Of a DNA stretch of 64,000 nt, positions 1 through 8,847 are shown piece by piece. How positions within the stretch are numbered: position 1 is the first letter of the stretch; every line of letters begins with the position of its first letter. Below the pieces are notes generated by a model. That model saw nothing but the letters and a program-made list of their open reading frames with translations, was not told the DNA's origin and searched no databases. Source of the DNA: Cordylochernes scorpioides (lineage: Eukaryota; Arthropoda; Arachnida; Pseudoscorpiones; Chernetidae); the NCBI GenBank assembly GCA_030710605.1, contig CP092870.1, positions 16,902,684 through 16,966,683 of the forward strand, written 5' to 3'. The position numbers and the translations under genes are program-made.

Positions 1-3000
1 GACTTTGCTCCAAATCAAAGTTAGAGTATTTTCTCGTCCCGTTTCGCTCCGTAAATAGGCTACAGCTCCATAGCCTATTTGACTAGCGTCACAAAAGATA
101 TGAACTTCTGTAGGGAAAATGAGATCATTCCACATATATCTCGGTATCTTTATTAACTCTATTAATTTTATTTGATCCAACCAGGTTCGAAATTCCTGGG
201 CCATACTTTCGGGTAGTGGTGTATCCCAACCTAGTTTCAGTCCCCATGATCGCTGCAGTAACAACTTTGGTGTCAAGAATACTGGAGCGCAAAATCCAAG
301 TGGATCAAATATCCGCTGAACCATGGACAGTACCAACCTTTTCGTTAATTTGGGTTGAAGACTCAAATTGTCAGGGAGTTCGCATTTTAATGAATCTTCC
401 ATTTTATTCCAAACAACACCCAATATTTTTGTACAAGTCCCCTTTTCAGGGTTTTCCTCCAGAGAATATTCCCACTCTCGTAAGTCCATTTTAGCCCTGT
501 CCATAATTTCAATTGCGGCCTTTTGAAATTCCTGCACTTCCTGCTTGGTTTCCAGCGAGGTAATACAATTGTCCATGTAGAAGGATTGAGCTAAAATCTT
601 TGCCCATTGAACAAGTGGGCCTCTTATTGATTGAAGATGGTATTCTATTACGGCGTTCAGCACAAAAGGACTACAGTTTAAGCCAAATACAAGTCTCTTA
701 TGCCTGTAAGCTATTAGTTCTCTATCGCTCTCCTTTTCCCACCAAAGGAATCTAAGATAGTTCCGTTCAGATTCTTCAATCGCCACCATCTGGAATGCTT
801 TTCTTATATCTGCCGTGACTCCAAATTTATTTTCCCGAAATCTTATCATCATTTCAGGGATTCTTTCCAATAAATTCGGTCCCTTTTCTAAACATTGATT
901 CAAAGATAGTCCATTATGACCTAGACAAGAAGCATCGAAAACCGAACGTATGGGCGTCGTTTTAGATTCCATCTTGTACACAGGGCGGTGAGGTAAATAA
1001 TAGCCTCTTCTCTCGAGAGGATTTTCCTCGACTCTTTCAATGAGTCCCTCAGTCAGCCAGTCTCTAAAGACCTGACTATATTCGGTCAACTTATTCTGTG
1101 AGGTCATTTTCTTAGTGCTTATATCTAACCTTTTTATCGCTATGTCAAGATTGCTGGGGATTGACTCCTTTTCTACCTTCCAAGGTAGACCTACAGAATA
1201 TCTCTGATCACTTTGTCTTTGAATTTTTGTTATAAACTTTTCTTTTATTTCCTGATATCTGGTCTCTTTGGAGCAAGTTTCAACAGGATCCCTAATGCCT
1301 AGTACTTCTAGATCCCACAAATCCTTTAAATCGCATCGCGTTGTTAGCAGATTCAAAGTCTGCTGCACATTGTCATTGCTATCAATAATTGGCGAATTGC
1401 CCATTAGTGTCCAACCTAATTTCGTTTCCACCGCAGTTAAATCTGCTTCAACTTGAACTATTTTTCCTGTCAAAATCATACCTAGATAGTTAGCACCAAT
1501 CAATATGTCAATCTCTTGTCCTTTAAAATTGTCCTGAGACAATATTATGCCCTTAATCTTCAATTTTTCTAACCAATCTCCTTTTGGCAAAGGTGGTATG
1601 GCGTCGCAAATTTTACGTTGATCCAGCGCCTCAATATGGATCACATCTCTTTTATTACCTAAATTCTCTAATTCTAACATAAATTTACCGTGCTTTTCTT
1701 CACCAATCTTATTACCTCCAAAAAGACTTTTAGCTATAGTTATTTCGCCTTTTCTTTCTATTCCTATACTCCAGACTAACGACTGTTTGATATACGAAAA
1801 CTGACTTCCACTGTCGAGGAGAATTCTAACCCTTCTAGAGGCATTTGGGCCTCTTAACAGTGCTACCGTGGTCATCAGCAAGACCTGACCTGTGCAGGCT
1901 TGACTAGAAAGCGATGCAATGGGTTCAGTTGCATTTTCCTTTGGATTTTCTCTTCCCGGTTTCGTTAACCGGTTAGAAGAATTTCCTTCACATAAAACTT
2001 CCAAGTGGTTTCTCCCACAGTTTTTGCACTCCAATTGTTCTCGGCACTGACTCTGTATGTGTCCCTTTCTTAAGCATTTGAAACATAGATGGGCACTACG
2101 TATTTTATCATTTCTCTCTCCCGGAGACATTTTCATTATGGAGCGGCATTGATGACTCGCATGATTTGTTCTTTCACAAAAGAAGCATTTTATATTAGTT
2201 CGCCCTCCGAACAGACTAGACACAGTGGCGGGTCTGAAATTGCTCCTTGTTCTGGTCCCATCATTGTAAGACCTTTTATAGGGTTCCTCCTGCTTAAAGC
2301 CTTTTTCCACAAATTTCAGCCGTTGAGCACTCCTTACTTCGGCTTTTAGAAAGTCCAATAATAACCTGAGCCTTTCTTGAGCTCCTCCAACCCCTTTATC
2401 TGACTCTTCCCGTTTTGCTAACTCCATACCATAACCCGAAGAAGGATGCCTGTGCCATATTTTCAAAATATCCGAAGGTAATGAAGACTCGACAAGAGGG
2501 TATAAAAAAATACCCGACAACTGGGGATCAATGCCCAATGTCTCTAATGACCAGAGGTGACTGCTCAGTTCGTCGTACAGACTGCTTAAATTTCTATTTT
2601 CTATCTTTACATTAGATATAACCGAATTCAATAGACGTCTGACATACAGTTCTGTCAGTATATTCGGGTCACCGAATCGCTCCTGTAGGGCTTGTACTGC
2701 CAAAACATAGTTGGCGCCTGTAACGGGATAGCTTGCTACAACACGATAGGCTTCTGAATTTGGTACAATTGCTTGACGCAAATATAAAAACCGGTCGCTA
2801 TCGGATAAATTCTTATTTTCGTGAATTTTCGAAAACTGCGCCCACCAAGGCAACCAACCTTCCAGAGAGCCGTCATAGCTTTTTAGGGCTAACTCTGGTA
2901 ATTTCACATTTATTACAGTGTCCTCGCTAGCAATCGGGATTGTTTCTTTTTTATCGGGATTCCGTAGTACACTGACTTTCCGTTGAATATCAAACTTTTC

Positions 3001-3261
3001 CTCTTCATATTTATCGCATTCTTGCCATTCCCTATCAATACTTTCCTCTGTAATCCCTTCTTTCACTACCAATAAAGCCTGATATTTTTCGTTTAGATCT
3101 ACAAGTTTCGTGTAATAAGACTCTAGTCTATTAAACTTAGAATAAATATCATTCCTATCAATTTGAGACTTTTCAAATTCCCCATTTATTTCATTAATAA
3201 TTCTAGTGAAAGTACCTCTTATGGCTTTTCTGCGCTTTTTAAGTGCATCCATTTCCTCCAT
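1..3261 (-). CDS. BEL/Pao retrotransposon gag-pol polyprotein, 3' part beyond window
   Basis: Reading the minus strand from the ATG at 3261 gives 1087 codons to base 1 without a stop; I checked every triplet. The frame is preceded by an in-frame TAA at 3268-3270. Domains in order: a gag region; a cysteine/histidine cluster near residues 358-371; a CCHC knuckle CFKCLRKGHIQSQC at 393-406; an aspartic protease with DSGS at 483-486; a reverse transcriptase whose catalytic box reads YMDN at 895-898; and the start of RNase H (CDAS, Asp about 1058). YxDN in place of YxDD is usual for BEL elements. The rest of RNase H and the integrase lie outside the window. The intact frame suggests a young or recently active copy. 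It makes the particle proteins and enzymes for retrotransposition through a cytoplasmic particle. Confidence 0.93.
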   Translation of the reverse strand, partial: MEEMDALKKRRKAIRGTFTRIINEINGEFEKSQIDRNDIYSKFNRLESYYTKLVDLNEKYQALLVVKEGITEESIDREWQECDKYEEEKFDIQRKVSVLRNPDKKETIPIASEDTVINVKLPELALKSYDGSLEGWLPWWAQFSKIHENKNLSDSDRFLYLRQAIVPNSEAYRVVASYPVTGANYVLAVQALQERFGDPNILTELYVRRLLNSVISNVKIENRNLSSLYDELSSHLWSLETLGIDPQLSGIFLYPLVESSLPSDILKIWHRHPSSGYGMELAKREESDKGVGGAQERLRLLLDFLKAEVRSAQRLKFVEKGFKQEEPYKRSYNDGTRTRSNFRPATVSSLFGGRTNIKCFFCERTNHASHQCRSIMKMSPGERNDKIRSAHLCFKCLRKGHIQSQCREQLECKNCGRNHLEVLCEGNSSNRLTKPGRENPKENATEPIASLSSQACTGQVLLMTTVALLRGPNASRRVRILLDSGSQFSYIKQSLVWSIGIERKGEITIAKSLFGGNKIGEEKHGKFMLELENLGNKRDVIHIEALDQRKICDAIPPLPKGDWLEKLKIKGIILSQDNFKGQEIDILIGANYLGMILTGKIVQVEADLTAVETKLGWTLMGNSPIIDSNDNVQQTLNLLTTRCDLKDLWDLEVLGIRDPVETCSKETRYQEIKEKFITKIQRQSDQRYSVGLPWKVEKESIPSNLDIAIKRLDISTKKMTSQNKLTEYSQVFRDWLTEGLIERVEENPLERRGYYLPHRPVYKMESKTTPIRSVFDASCLGHNGLSLNQCLEKGPNLLERIPEMMIRFRENKFGVTADIRKAFQMVAIEESERNYLRFLWWEKESDRELIAYRHKRLVFGLNCSPFVLNAVIEYHLQSIRGPLVQWAKILAQSFYMDNCITSLETKQEVQEFQKAAIEIMDRAKMDLREWEYSLEENPEKGTCTKILGVVWNKMEDSLKCELPDNLSLQPKLTKRLVLSMVQRIFDPLGFCAPVFLTPKLLLQRSWGLKLGWDTPLPESMAQEFRTWLDQIKLIELIKIPRYMWNDLIFPTEVHIFCDASQIGYGAVAYLRSETGRENTLTLIWSKV

Positions 3262-3298
3262 ATTTCCTTAAAATCGATCACGTCCGGCTCACCAAAAT

Positions 3299-3973
3299 GT
3301 TCGTGTTCGTTTAAAATAAAAATAAAAGGGTGATCGATTGAAAGGAAAAACAATGGGGGAAATAAATGCACAGAAACACAGTATAATAAAAAAGGATTTA
3401 TTTTAAAAAATTAAAAACAAAAGGGATAAAAACTATTATACTATTATTATGGGTAAAAACAAGAAAAATGGTTAAGCTAAATTATACTTATATCTAAGGG
3501 ATTATGTATAAAAAACAATAAACAAGGTTAAGCAAAAGAGAAAGTAAAAAAATTAACTAATCTCAGGGAAGGGAGATAAAAATAAATGGCGGGGGGGTGT
3601 CGACACAGTACCTCGTGGCAGCACCGTCGCAGGCTTGGCTTTCTCTTGTCGCGATGTCCAATTGTCGCGCGTTGGTTGTCTAATTGTCACGACTCGTTGG
3701 TTGTCTAAGTGTCTTTTTCCGTCCTCAAGTCGCTGCTTGAGGGATACTCCAATGCGTCCTTTCCCGTCCACGAAACTCTGCTCGTGGGATTTTCTTCGAC
3801 GTCTTTCCGTCCACGTGACTCTGCTCGTGGGATTTTCTTCGACGTCGTTCCGTCTACAAGACGCTGCTTGTAGGATTTTCTTGGCGTGTCTGCTCCGCCT
3901 GGCAAGGGAACTCAACTTTCCCTTCCGCTTCTAACAAGGGAATCCTGCCAACTGACCAAAAAAGAATGTAACA
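3299..3973 (-). mobile_element. 5' LTR of the BEL/Pao element
   Basis: On the minus strand this segment begins TGTTACATTC and ends AACA, just before a primer-binding-like sequence TTGGTGAGCCGG at about 3283-3296 and then the gag ATG. The TG...CA ends and the position fit an LTR of about 675 bp. The partner LTR is outside the window, so the outer edge at 3973 is inferred from the TGTTAC start alone. The LTR carries an array of hairpin repeats (separate entry). Confidence 0.6.
3650..3885 (-). repeat. Tandem hairpin repeats inside the BEL/Pao LTR
   Basis: About four imperfect units of 40-47 bp share a core like CTGCTCGTGGGATTTTCTTC. Each unit contains a short inverted repeat (CCACG...CGTGG, CTACAAG...CTTGTAG, CCTCAAG...CTTGAGG). 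The stem bases change between units while pairing is kept, which suggests that structure rather than sequence is conserved. Confidence 0.6.
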
Positions 3974-4147
3974 TGACGCTCCGTCGTCTCCGCCCACGCC
4001 GACCTTTGCCCTCGGTCGGTCCAAGCTGGGGCTATCTATAGATATAGATGTCTTGCTCGTTGTCTCCCTTCACCTAAGACCTTCATTCTATGTACAAAAG
4101 GTAAAGGATCTGTAAAATAGTTTTAACAGTGATGTTAATTGTTACTA

Positions 4148-5463
4148 CAGGGTCCATTATGAAAGTAATGAGCATAATGTTATTGTGACGCGACGATAGA
4201 TAGCAGCACTGTAAAACCGTGGGAAATGTGGTGGAGGGATATGCCCTTTCAATCCATCCGGTCGTCAGTTGAGTTCGAGCAGTGTGAGGGGAGATACATG
4301 CCTCCGCTTGAAGTGTGTTTTCAACTTTTGTAACACAGCGCGATGGAGCGTTCGCTTGAACAACGATACGCCATAAAGTTTTGCGGGAGGCTTGGAAAAA
4401 ATGCAACCGAAACATTCCAGATGCTGCAAAAAGCCTTCAAGGTCGATTGCATTTCAAGATCACAGTCTGGGAAGTGGCACAAGGCGTTCAAGGAGGGCCG
4501 GGGGGAGGTCGCCGACGAACCCCGTTCAGGACGCCCAACAACGGCCAGAACTGACGAGAACGTAGATCGTGTGCTCGTAGTTTTGCGTACCGACCGTAGA
4601 TTAAGCATCCAGCAAATTGCTGACACATCACACATTTCCACATTTGTGGTACATGGGATAGTGACCGAGGATCTGCAAATGCGTAAGGTCTGTGCGAAGC
4701 TTGTGCCGAAAGTTTTGACGCAAGGCCAGAAAGAACTTAGAGTTTTGCGCTGTCACGAATTGTTGGATTTGATTCAAAGTGAACCGGACTTTCTGAACTC
4801 TGTAGTAACCGGAGACGAATCCTGGATGTTTGAATACGACCCAGAGTCGAAAAGGCAGATCTGTGCATGGCCCACAAAATCATCCCCACGCCCCAAGAAA
4901 GCGCGAATGAGCAAGTCGCGCATCAAAACGATGATCATTGTCTTCTTTGACATCCGAGGAATAGTCCATTGTGAGTCTGTACCGCAGGGACAAACTGTAA
5001 ACTCAGCCTTTTACCTGGAGGTGCTCAGGAGATTGAAACGCCGGATCGCACGCGTGAGGACTGACATTAAAGACACGGTCAAGCTCCACCATGACAATGC
5101 CACCAGCCACACAGCCTTCATCATTACCAACTTCCTGGCCCGGAGCAACACCCCGGTGATCCCTCACCCCCCTTACAGTCCCGACTTAGCTCCATGTGAC
5201 TTATTTTTGTTTCCGCGACTCAAGAGAGAGATGAAAGGAAAACATTGGGAAACCGTGGAAAACACCCAACACCATGTTACAACGTTCCTGAGAAGCATTC
5301 CTGTCGAGGAGTTTCAGGGTGCCTTTCAGGCGTGGCAAACGCGTCTCCGCAAGTGTATCGATGCAGGAGGAATGTATTTTGAAGAATATTGAACATTTGC
5401 ACAAATTACGATCAATAAATGTATTTTGCCAGTAAATGCTCATTTCGTTCATAATGGACCCTG
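4148..5463 (+). mobile_element. Complete mariner transposon (1316 bp)
   Basis: The left end CAGGGTCCATTATGAA (4148) and the right end TTCATAATGGACCCTG (to 5463) are inverted repeats that extend about 28 bp with two or three mismatches, as far as ATGAGCAT. Both ends are flanked by TA (4146-4147 and 5464-5465), the mariner target duplication. Length and layout match mariner-family elements, and the single frame is open, so the copy may still be functional. Confidence 0.94.
4343..5392 (+). CDS. Mariner transposase, D34D type, 349 aa
   Basis: This cut-and-paste DNA transposase acts in the nucleus on the 28-bp terminal repeats of its element. It starts at ATG 4343 with a paired helix-turn-helix region (residues about 10-110), with the linker motif GRP at 63-65. 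The catalytic triad is visible: Asp158 in VTGDESW, Asp251 in HHDNATSH and Asp286 in PYSPDLAPCD, with 34 residues between the last two, the mariner D34D signature. Length is typical of the family (about 345-350 aa). There is no frameshift or stop. AATAAA sits about 20 bp after the stop codon. Similar proteins are often annotated as SETMAR-like; there is no SET domain here. Confidence 0.95.
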   Translation: MERSLEQRYAIKFCGRLGKNATETFQMLQKAFKVDCISRSQSGKWHKAFKEGRGEVADEPRSGRPTTARTDENVDRVLVVLRTDRRLSIQQIADTSHISTFVVHGIVTEDLQMRKVCAKLVPKVLTQGQKELRVLRCHELLDLIQSEPDFLNSVVTGDESWMFEYDPESKRQICAWPTKSSPRPKKARMSKSRIKTMIIVFFDIRGIVHCESVPQGQTVNSAFYLEVLRRLKRRIARVRTDIKDTVKLHHDNATSHTAFIITNFLARSNTPVIPHPPYSPDLAPCDLFLFPRLKREMKGKHWETVENTQHHVTTFLRSIPVEEFQGAFQAWQTRLRKCIDAGGMYFEEY

Positions 5464-5619
5464 TACTTTACCCACTTTCTACACCACTTGATGAACATTT
5501 CTATTTGTTAAAGTAGAATCGTGTGTGTGAAAAGGAGATATACTTTACATACATGAAAAGTAAGGTCTCCTTTTTTTCATGAAAAATGTGATTTGTTTAG
5601 AACTTTGCGTACATTGTTG

Positions 5620-5875
5620 GAAAGGTTGAACATTTGGATATTTTTCAACATAAGTCGCCTTGATGAGCAATCATTTTTTGCATCCTGGAAACCAGTTTTT
5701 TAATGCCGGAATCGTACCACTTTCCAGCCGCGTCGCGAACATTTTCGGCTTTGGTGAGGTCGGGTGACGCCATTATTTCGACTGGTTCTTCGTTTCCGGG
5801 GTGTAATGATGTGCCCAAGTTTCGTCTCCAGTCACAATCGAATCCAGAAATTCTTTGCCTCCTTACTTTTCAATA
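5620..5875 (-). pseudogene. Mariner transposase relic with internal deletion
   Basis: On the minus strand, translation near 5870-5780 gives a mariner first catalytic motif (VTGDETW) followed by YTPETK. The sequence then jumps to a mariner-type C-terminus near 5700-5640 (WYDSGIKKL...). The second and third catalytic aspartates are missing, so there is a large internal deletion. It belongs to a different mariner lineage from the intact copy next door. Confidence 0.7.
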
Positions 5876-6079
5876 CGCCCTTGTACAATCTATCGCGTTA
5901 TTTTTAAAACATAAACAGAGTCAAACTTTGAAATTTTTAATTAGTACGAATTGAAGAATTATTTTAAAAATCAGTCACACACGCAGAGTGTTGTATTCGA
6001 GTTCTGGGTGAGTTGTGATGACAAATAGTTCGCTAAGACTTTGTGCCAAATTTTAAATTATTTCAACTGTGATATTATA

Positions 6080-6200
6080 ACACTATGCGGCGCTGAGTTT
6101 GTGTATACAAAAATTTAATGCCTTGATAAAGGTTGGCGTTCAGCCAACCGAAATATTGGCAAATAAATATTTTATTCAATCCAATATATGCCTTTTTGTT
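6080..6200 (+). repeat. Short dispersed repeat, family A (partial)
   Basis: The core GGTTGGCGTTCAGCCAACC forms a strong hairpin followed by GAAATATTGGC and ends CCAATATATGCC. A second, fuller copy lies at 48449-48600 and a terminal fragment at about 15355. The hairpin followed by GAAA recalls a degenerate hammerhead, but CTTGATAA replaces the CTGANGA core. Confidence 0.65.
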
Positions 6201-6287
6201 ATCTAATATATATGCGTGTGTGTGTTTGTGAAAAATAAAATAAAGGTCAGGTGTATTGAAAAAGGAATATCTCCTCCTTTTTGATGT

Positions 6288-6440
6288 TAAATCAAGAAAT
6301 TGGGTTAGCCAAATATCACGGAATAAGTATAATAAACGTTTAGTTGATTTTTGTTACATTAGATGGCGCTCTCTACCATCTAAAAATGCTCAAGTGAGTG
6401 GCAAGTATATATGCCTTGTGATGTAATCTGTAAATAATTC
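6288..6440 (+). repeat. Partial copy of hammerhead repeat family 1 (3' half)
   Basis: This matches the part downstream of the ribozyme in the other copies: TCAAGAAATTGGGTTAGCC, a GTTGATTT-like stretch and AGATGGCGCT. The ribozyme itself is missing. A GGTCAGGTGT tail just upstream at about 6246 also occurs near the copies at 21.8 and 33.96 kb. Confidence 0.6.
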
Positions 6441-6632
6441 CTAGGATTGAAAAAAAAGAAAGGTTATCATCATGTTGGTTGTTTTTTTATATAGATGCAG
6501 CTCGAGTTAGGCTGTATATATATATAGTTGATAGATAGGTCATGAGTCAGGAAGTTCCCTCTCTTAAAATAAATATAATTAATTGTTTATCTCCGCATTC
6601 TGATTTGTAAAGAAAACAAAACATGGTGACAG
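6423..6632 (+). mobile_element. Probable 5' LTR end and primer-binding site of the Ty3 element
   Basis: The sequence ending AAAACAAAACA at about 6632, then TGGTGACAG, lies 150 bp before the gag frame. TGG at the start of a primer site matches the CCA end of tRNAs. The left LTR edge is uncertain and no second LTR is present to confirm it. Confidence 0.35.
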
Positions 6633-6780
6633 TGGTAAAAGGAAAAGAAGCCTAAAGCTGTAAGTAATTTTATAACGTGCCAAGCTAAGCTTAACCGCAT
6701 GGAAAAGAAAGCGTAAAAGCAATTATTATATATATAAAATTATTAAGTTTATATATATGTAAATTATTTTTAAAGGAAAA

Positions 6781-7674
6781 ATGGCTAATTATATGCAAAT
6801 TGCTGCTCCAGAAGGGTTTAAATTTGGTAAACCTATTGAATGGCCGATATGGTTCAAAAGATTTCAACTATATAGAATCGCTTCAGGACTTTCAGAGAAG
6901 AGTGAGAATGAACAAGTAAATGCTCTAGTATATTTTATGGGTGATAAGGCAGAATAAATATTAATTTTGTTTAATTTAAGTGAAGCCCAAAATGAAGACT
7001 ATCAACTTGTAGTATCTAAATTTCAAAATTACTTCATAGGCAAAATAAACTTTATATATGAGAGAGCTAAGTTTAACAGAAGAGTTCAAGGGGATAGTAA
7101 GCCCGTAGAAGAATTTATAACCAATCTCTACGTCCTGGCAGAGAACGGCAACTATGGTATTTTAAAAGAAGAAATGATCAGGGATCGTTTAGTAGTTGGA
7201 GTGAAAAACTTTAATCTTTCTGAAAAATTACAGTTGGAATCGGAACTAACCTTGGAAAAGGCAATCCAGATAGTGCGCCAATCAGAAAGTGTAAAAAATC
7301 AACAAAACGAAATTAGACAAGACACTGAAAATCGGAACGTGGATGCGATAGACAAGAAAGGAGGGAGAAATTGCACATTTTCCCAGAAAACAAGACTGAA
7401 AGGTACAAAAACGTATAATTCTAATTTTCCAAAGAATCATCAAGGATGGTCTTCTAATGAGAAACGTAAATGTTTCCGATGTGGATATTACCAAGGACTT
7501 TCGAAGGAACAATGTCCTGCTAAGGATGTTATTTGCAACAAGAACAGAAAGAAAGGTCATTTTGCCAAGGTTTGTCACACTAAAACCATACAAGAAGTAT
7601 CAAGCTCCCAAGATAATGCATTCATTGGAATAGTGGGGAAGCAGGAGAAGATAAGTGGTGTGATGTGATAAAGG
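6781..7674 (+). pseudogene. Ty3-type gag, interrupted by one stop
   Basis: The frame starts at ATG 6781 (MANYMQIAAPEG), meets an in-frame TAA at 6955-6957 and continues in the same frame to the stop near 7668. The middle part has the hydrophobic pattern of Ty3/gypsy gag. The C-terminal part has two knuckle-like motifs near 7470-7575: one keeps CFRC, while the other has lost its second Cys (CNKN...GHFAKVC). The single nonsense mutation makes it non-functional. Confidence 0.8.
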
Positions 7675-7689
7675 TGAATAACTAGACAA

Positions 7690-8847
7690 TAAAGTTTAAA
7701 ATCGATACAGGAGCAGAGGTTCCGGTTATGCCAGAAGAGATTTACTTACAACATTTTGGATACCTTAAGACGGAGAAGGCCGATAATAATCTTTTTGCTG
7801 TTTCCAAGAAGATAGGTAAATGGAATGTTCCAGGCTTTTTTGGAATCAAAAAGGCAGAAGTGCGAAGAGAGCATCTACATCGTTAAGGGGGTTGCCCGAC
7901 CTCTACTTAGCTGTAGGGCTAGCGAGATCCTAGGTCTCTGTTATGAGGATAAATATTGTCGAAGATCATGCTCCTACCAAGTAAGACCCAATGCGCAAAT
8001 TTCCTAAGTTATTTACTGTACTGGGAAAAATAGATATTCCGTACGAAATAAAGTTGAAAGAAGGAGCAAAACCTTATTCGATATATACACCAAGAAGAGT
8101 ACTTATACCTCTAATGAAAGAACTTTAATTGGAACTGGAGAAGATGACATCAAATGGCGTAATTGAAAAGGTTGAGGGTTTTTCTGAATGGTGTTCGCCC
8201 ATGGTTCTTGTTGCAAAACCTTCGGGAAAATTAAGAATATGTGTCGATCAAGATACTCAATCAAAACATTCTAAGGGAAATACACCCGATTCCAGTGGTA
8301 GAACATACGCTGGCTCAGTTGAAAGGAGCTAAATTATTCACAAAGTTGGATGCCAATAGTGAATTCTGGCAAATACCACTGTCTTCAGAGTCGTCAGCAC
8401 TTACCACATTTATTACTCCGTTTGGGAGATTTCGGTTTAATAGGTTACCTTTCGTCATCTCTTCCGCTCTGGGAATTTTTCAGAAAAGAATGAGTCAAAT
8501 ATTGGAAGGACTGGAAGGAACTCTATGCCATATGGATGATATCTTGGTTTATGGTTCATGCCAAGAAGAACATGATAAAAGACTCGAAGCAGTATTAACA
8601 AGACTTTCTAAATCGGGACTTACCTTGAACAAGGATAAATGCAAATTTGCAGTTACAACTATTAAGTTTTTAGGTCATCAAATTGATCCTAACGGGATTC
8701 AAGTAGACCCCAAAAGAAAACGAGCTATACAGGAGTTTCCCAAACCGAGATCTGTCAAGGAGCTAAAACAGTTTTTAGGAATGGGAAAATTTTCGGCTAG
8801 ATTTGTTCCTAGTTCAGCGGAGACTTTTAGTTCAGCGATCAATTCAT
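7690..8847 (+). pseudogene. Ty3-type protease and reverse transcriptase fragment, frameshifted and truncated
   Basis: An aspartic protease motif IDTGAEV occurs near 7702-7722. Several frameshifts follow. Reverse transcriptase resumes near 8130 (NGVIEKVEGFSEWCSPMV), shifts frame near 8250, and holds the catalytic box HMDD near 8532, then KFLGHQI and LKQFLGMGKFSARF. The coding homology stops at about 8825 and satellite DNA begins at once. RNase H, integrase and the 3' LTR are absent, so the element was truncated at the satellite junction. Confidence 0.88.

Noticed and set aside
216-2930. Plus-strand open frames between 216 and 2930
   Set aside because: All are shadows of the minus-strand BEL gag-pol frame, which is open throughout.
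3553-3934. Overlapping open frames on both strands of the BEL LTR
   Set aside because: They follow the tandem hairpin repeats in the LTR, not a gene.
6100-6170. Hammerhead in repeat family A (CTTGATAAAGG hairpin CCGAAA)
   Set aside because: The CTGANGA core is not present in either copy; only the hairpin and GAAA resemble a ribozyme.
7282-7593. Minus-strand 103-residue frame
   Set aside because: Antisense shadow of the Ty3 gag.
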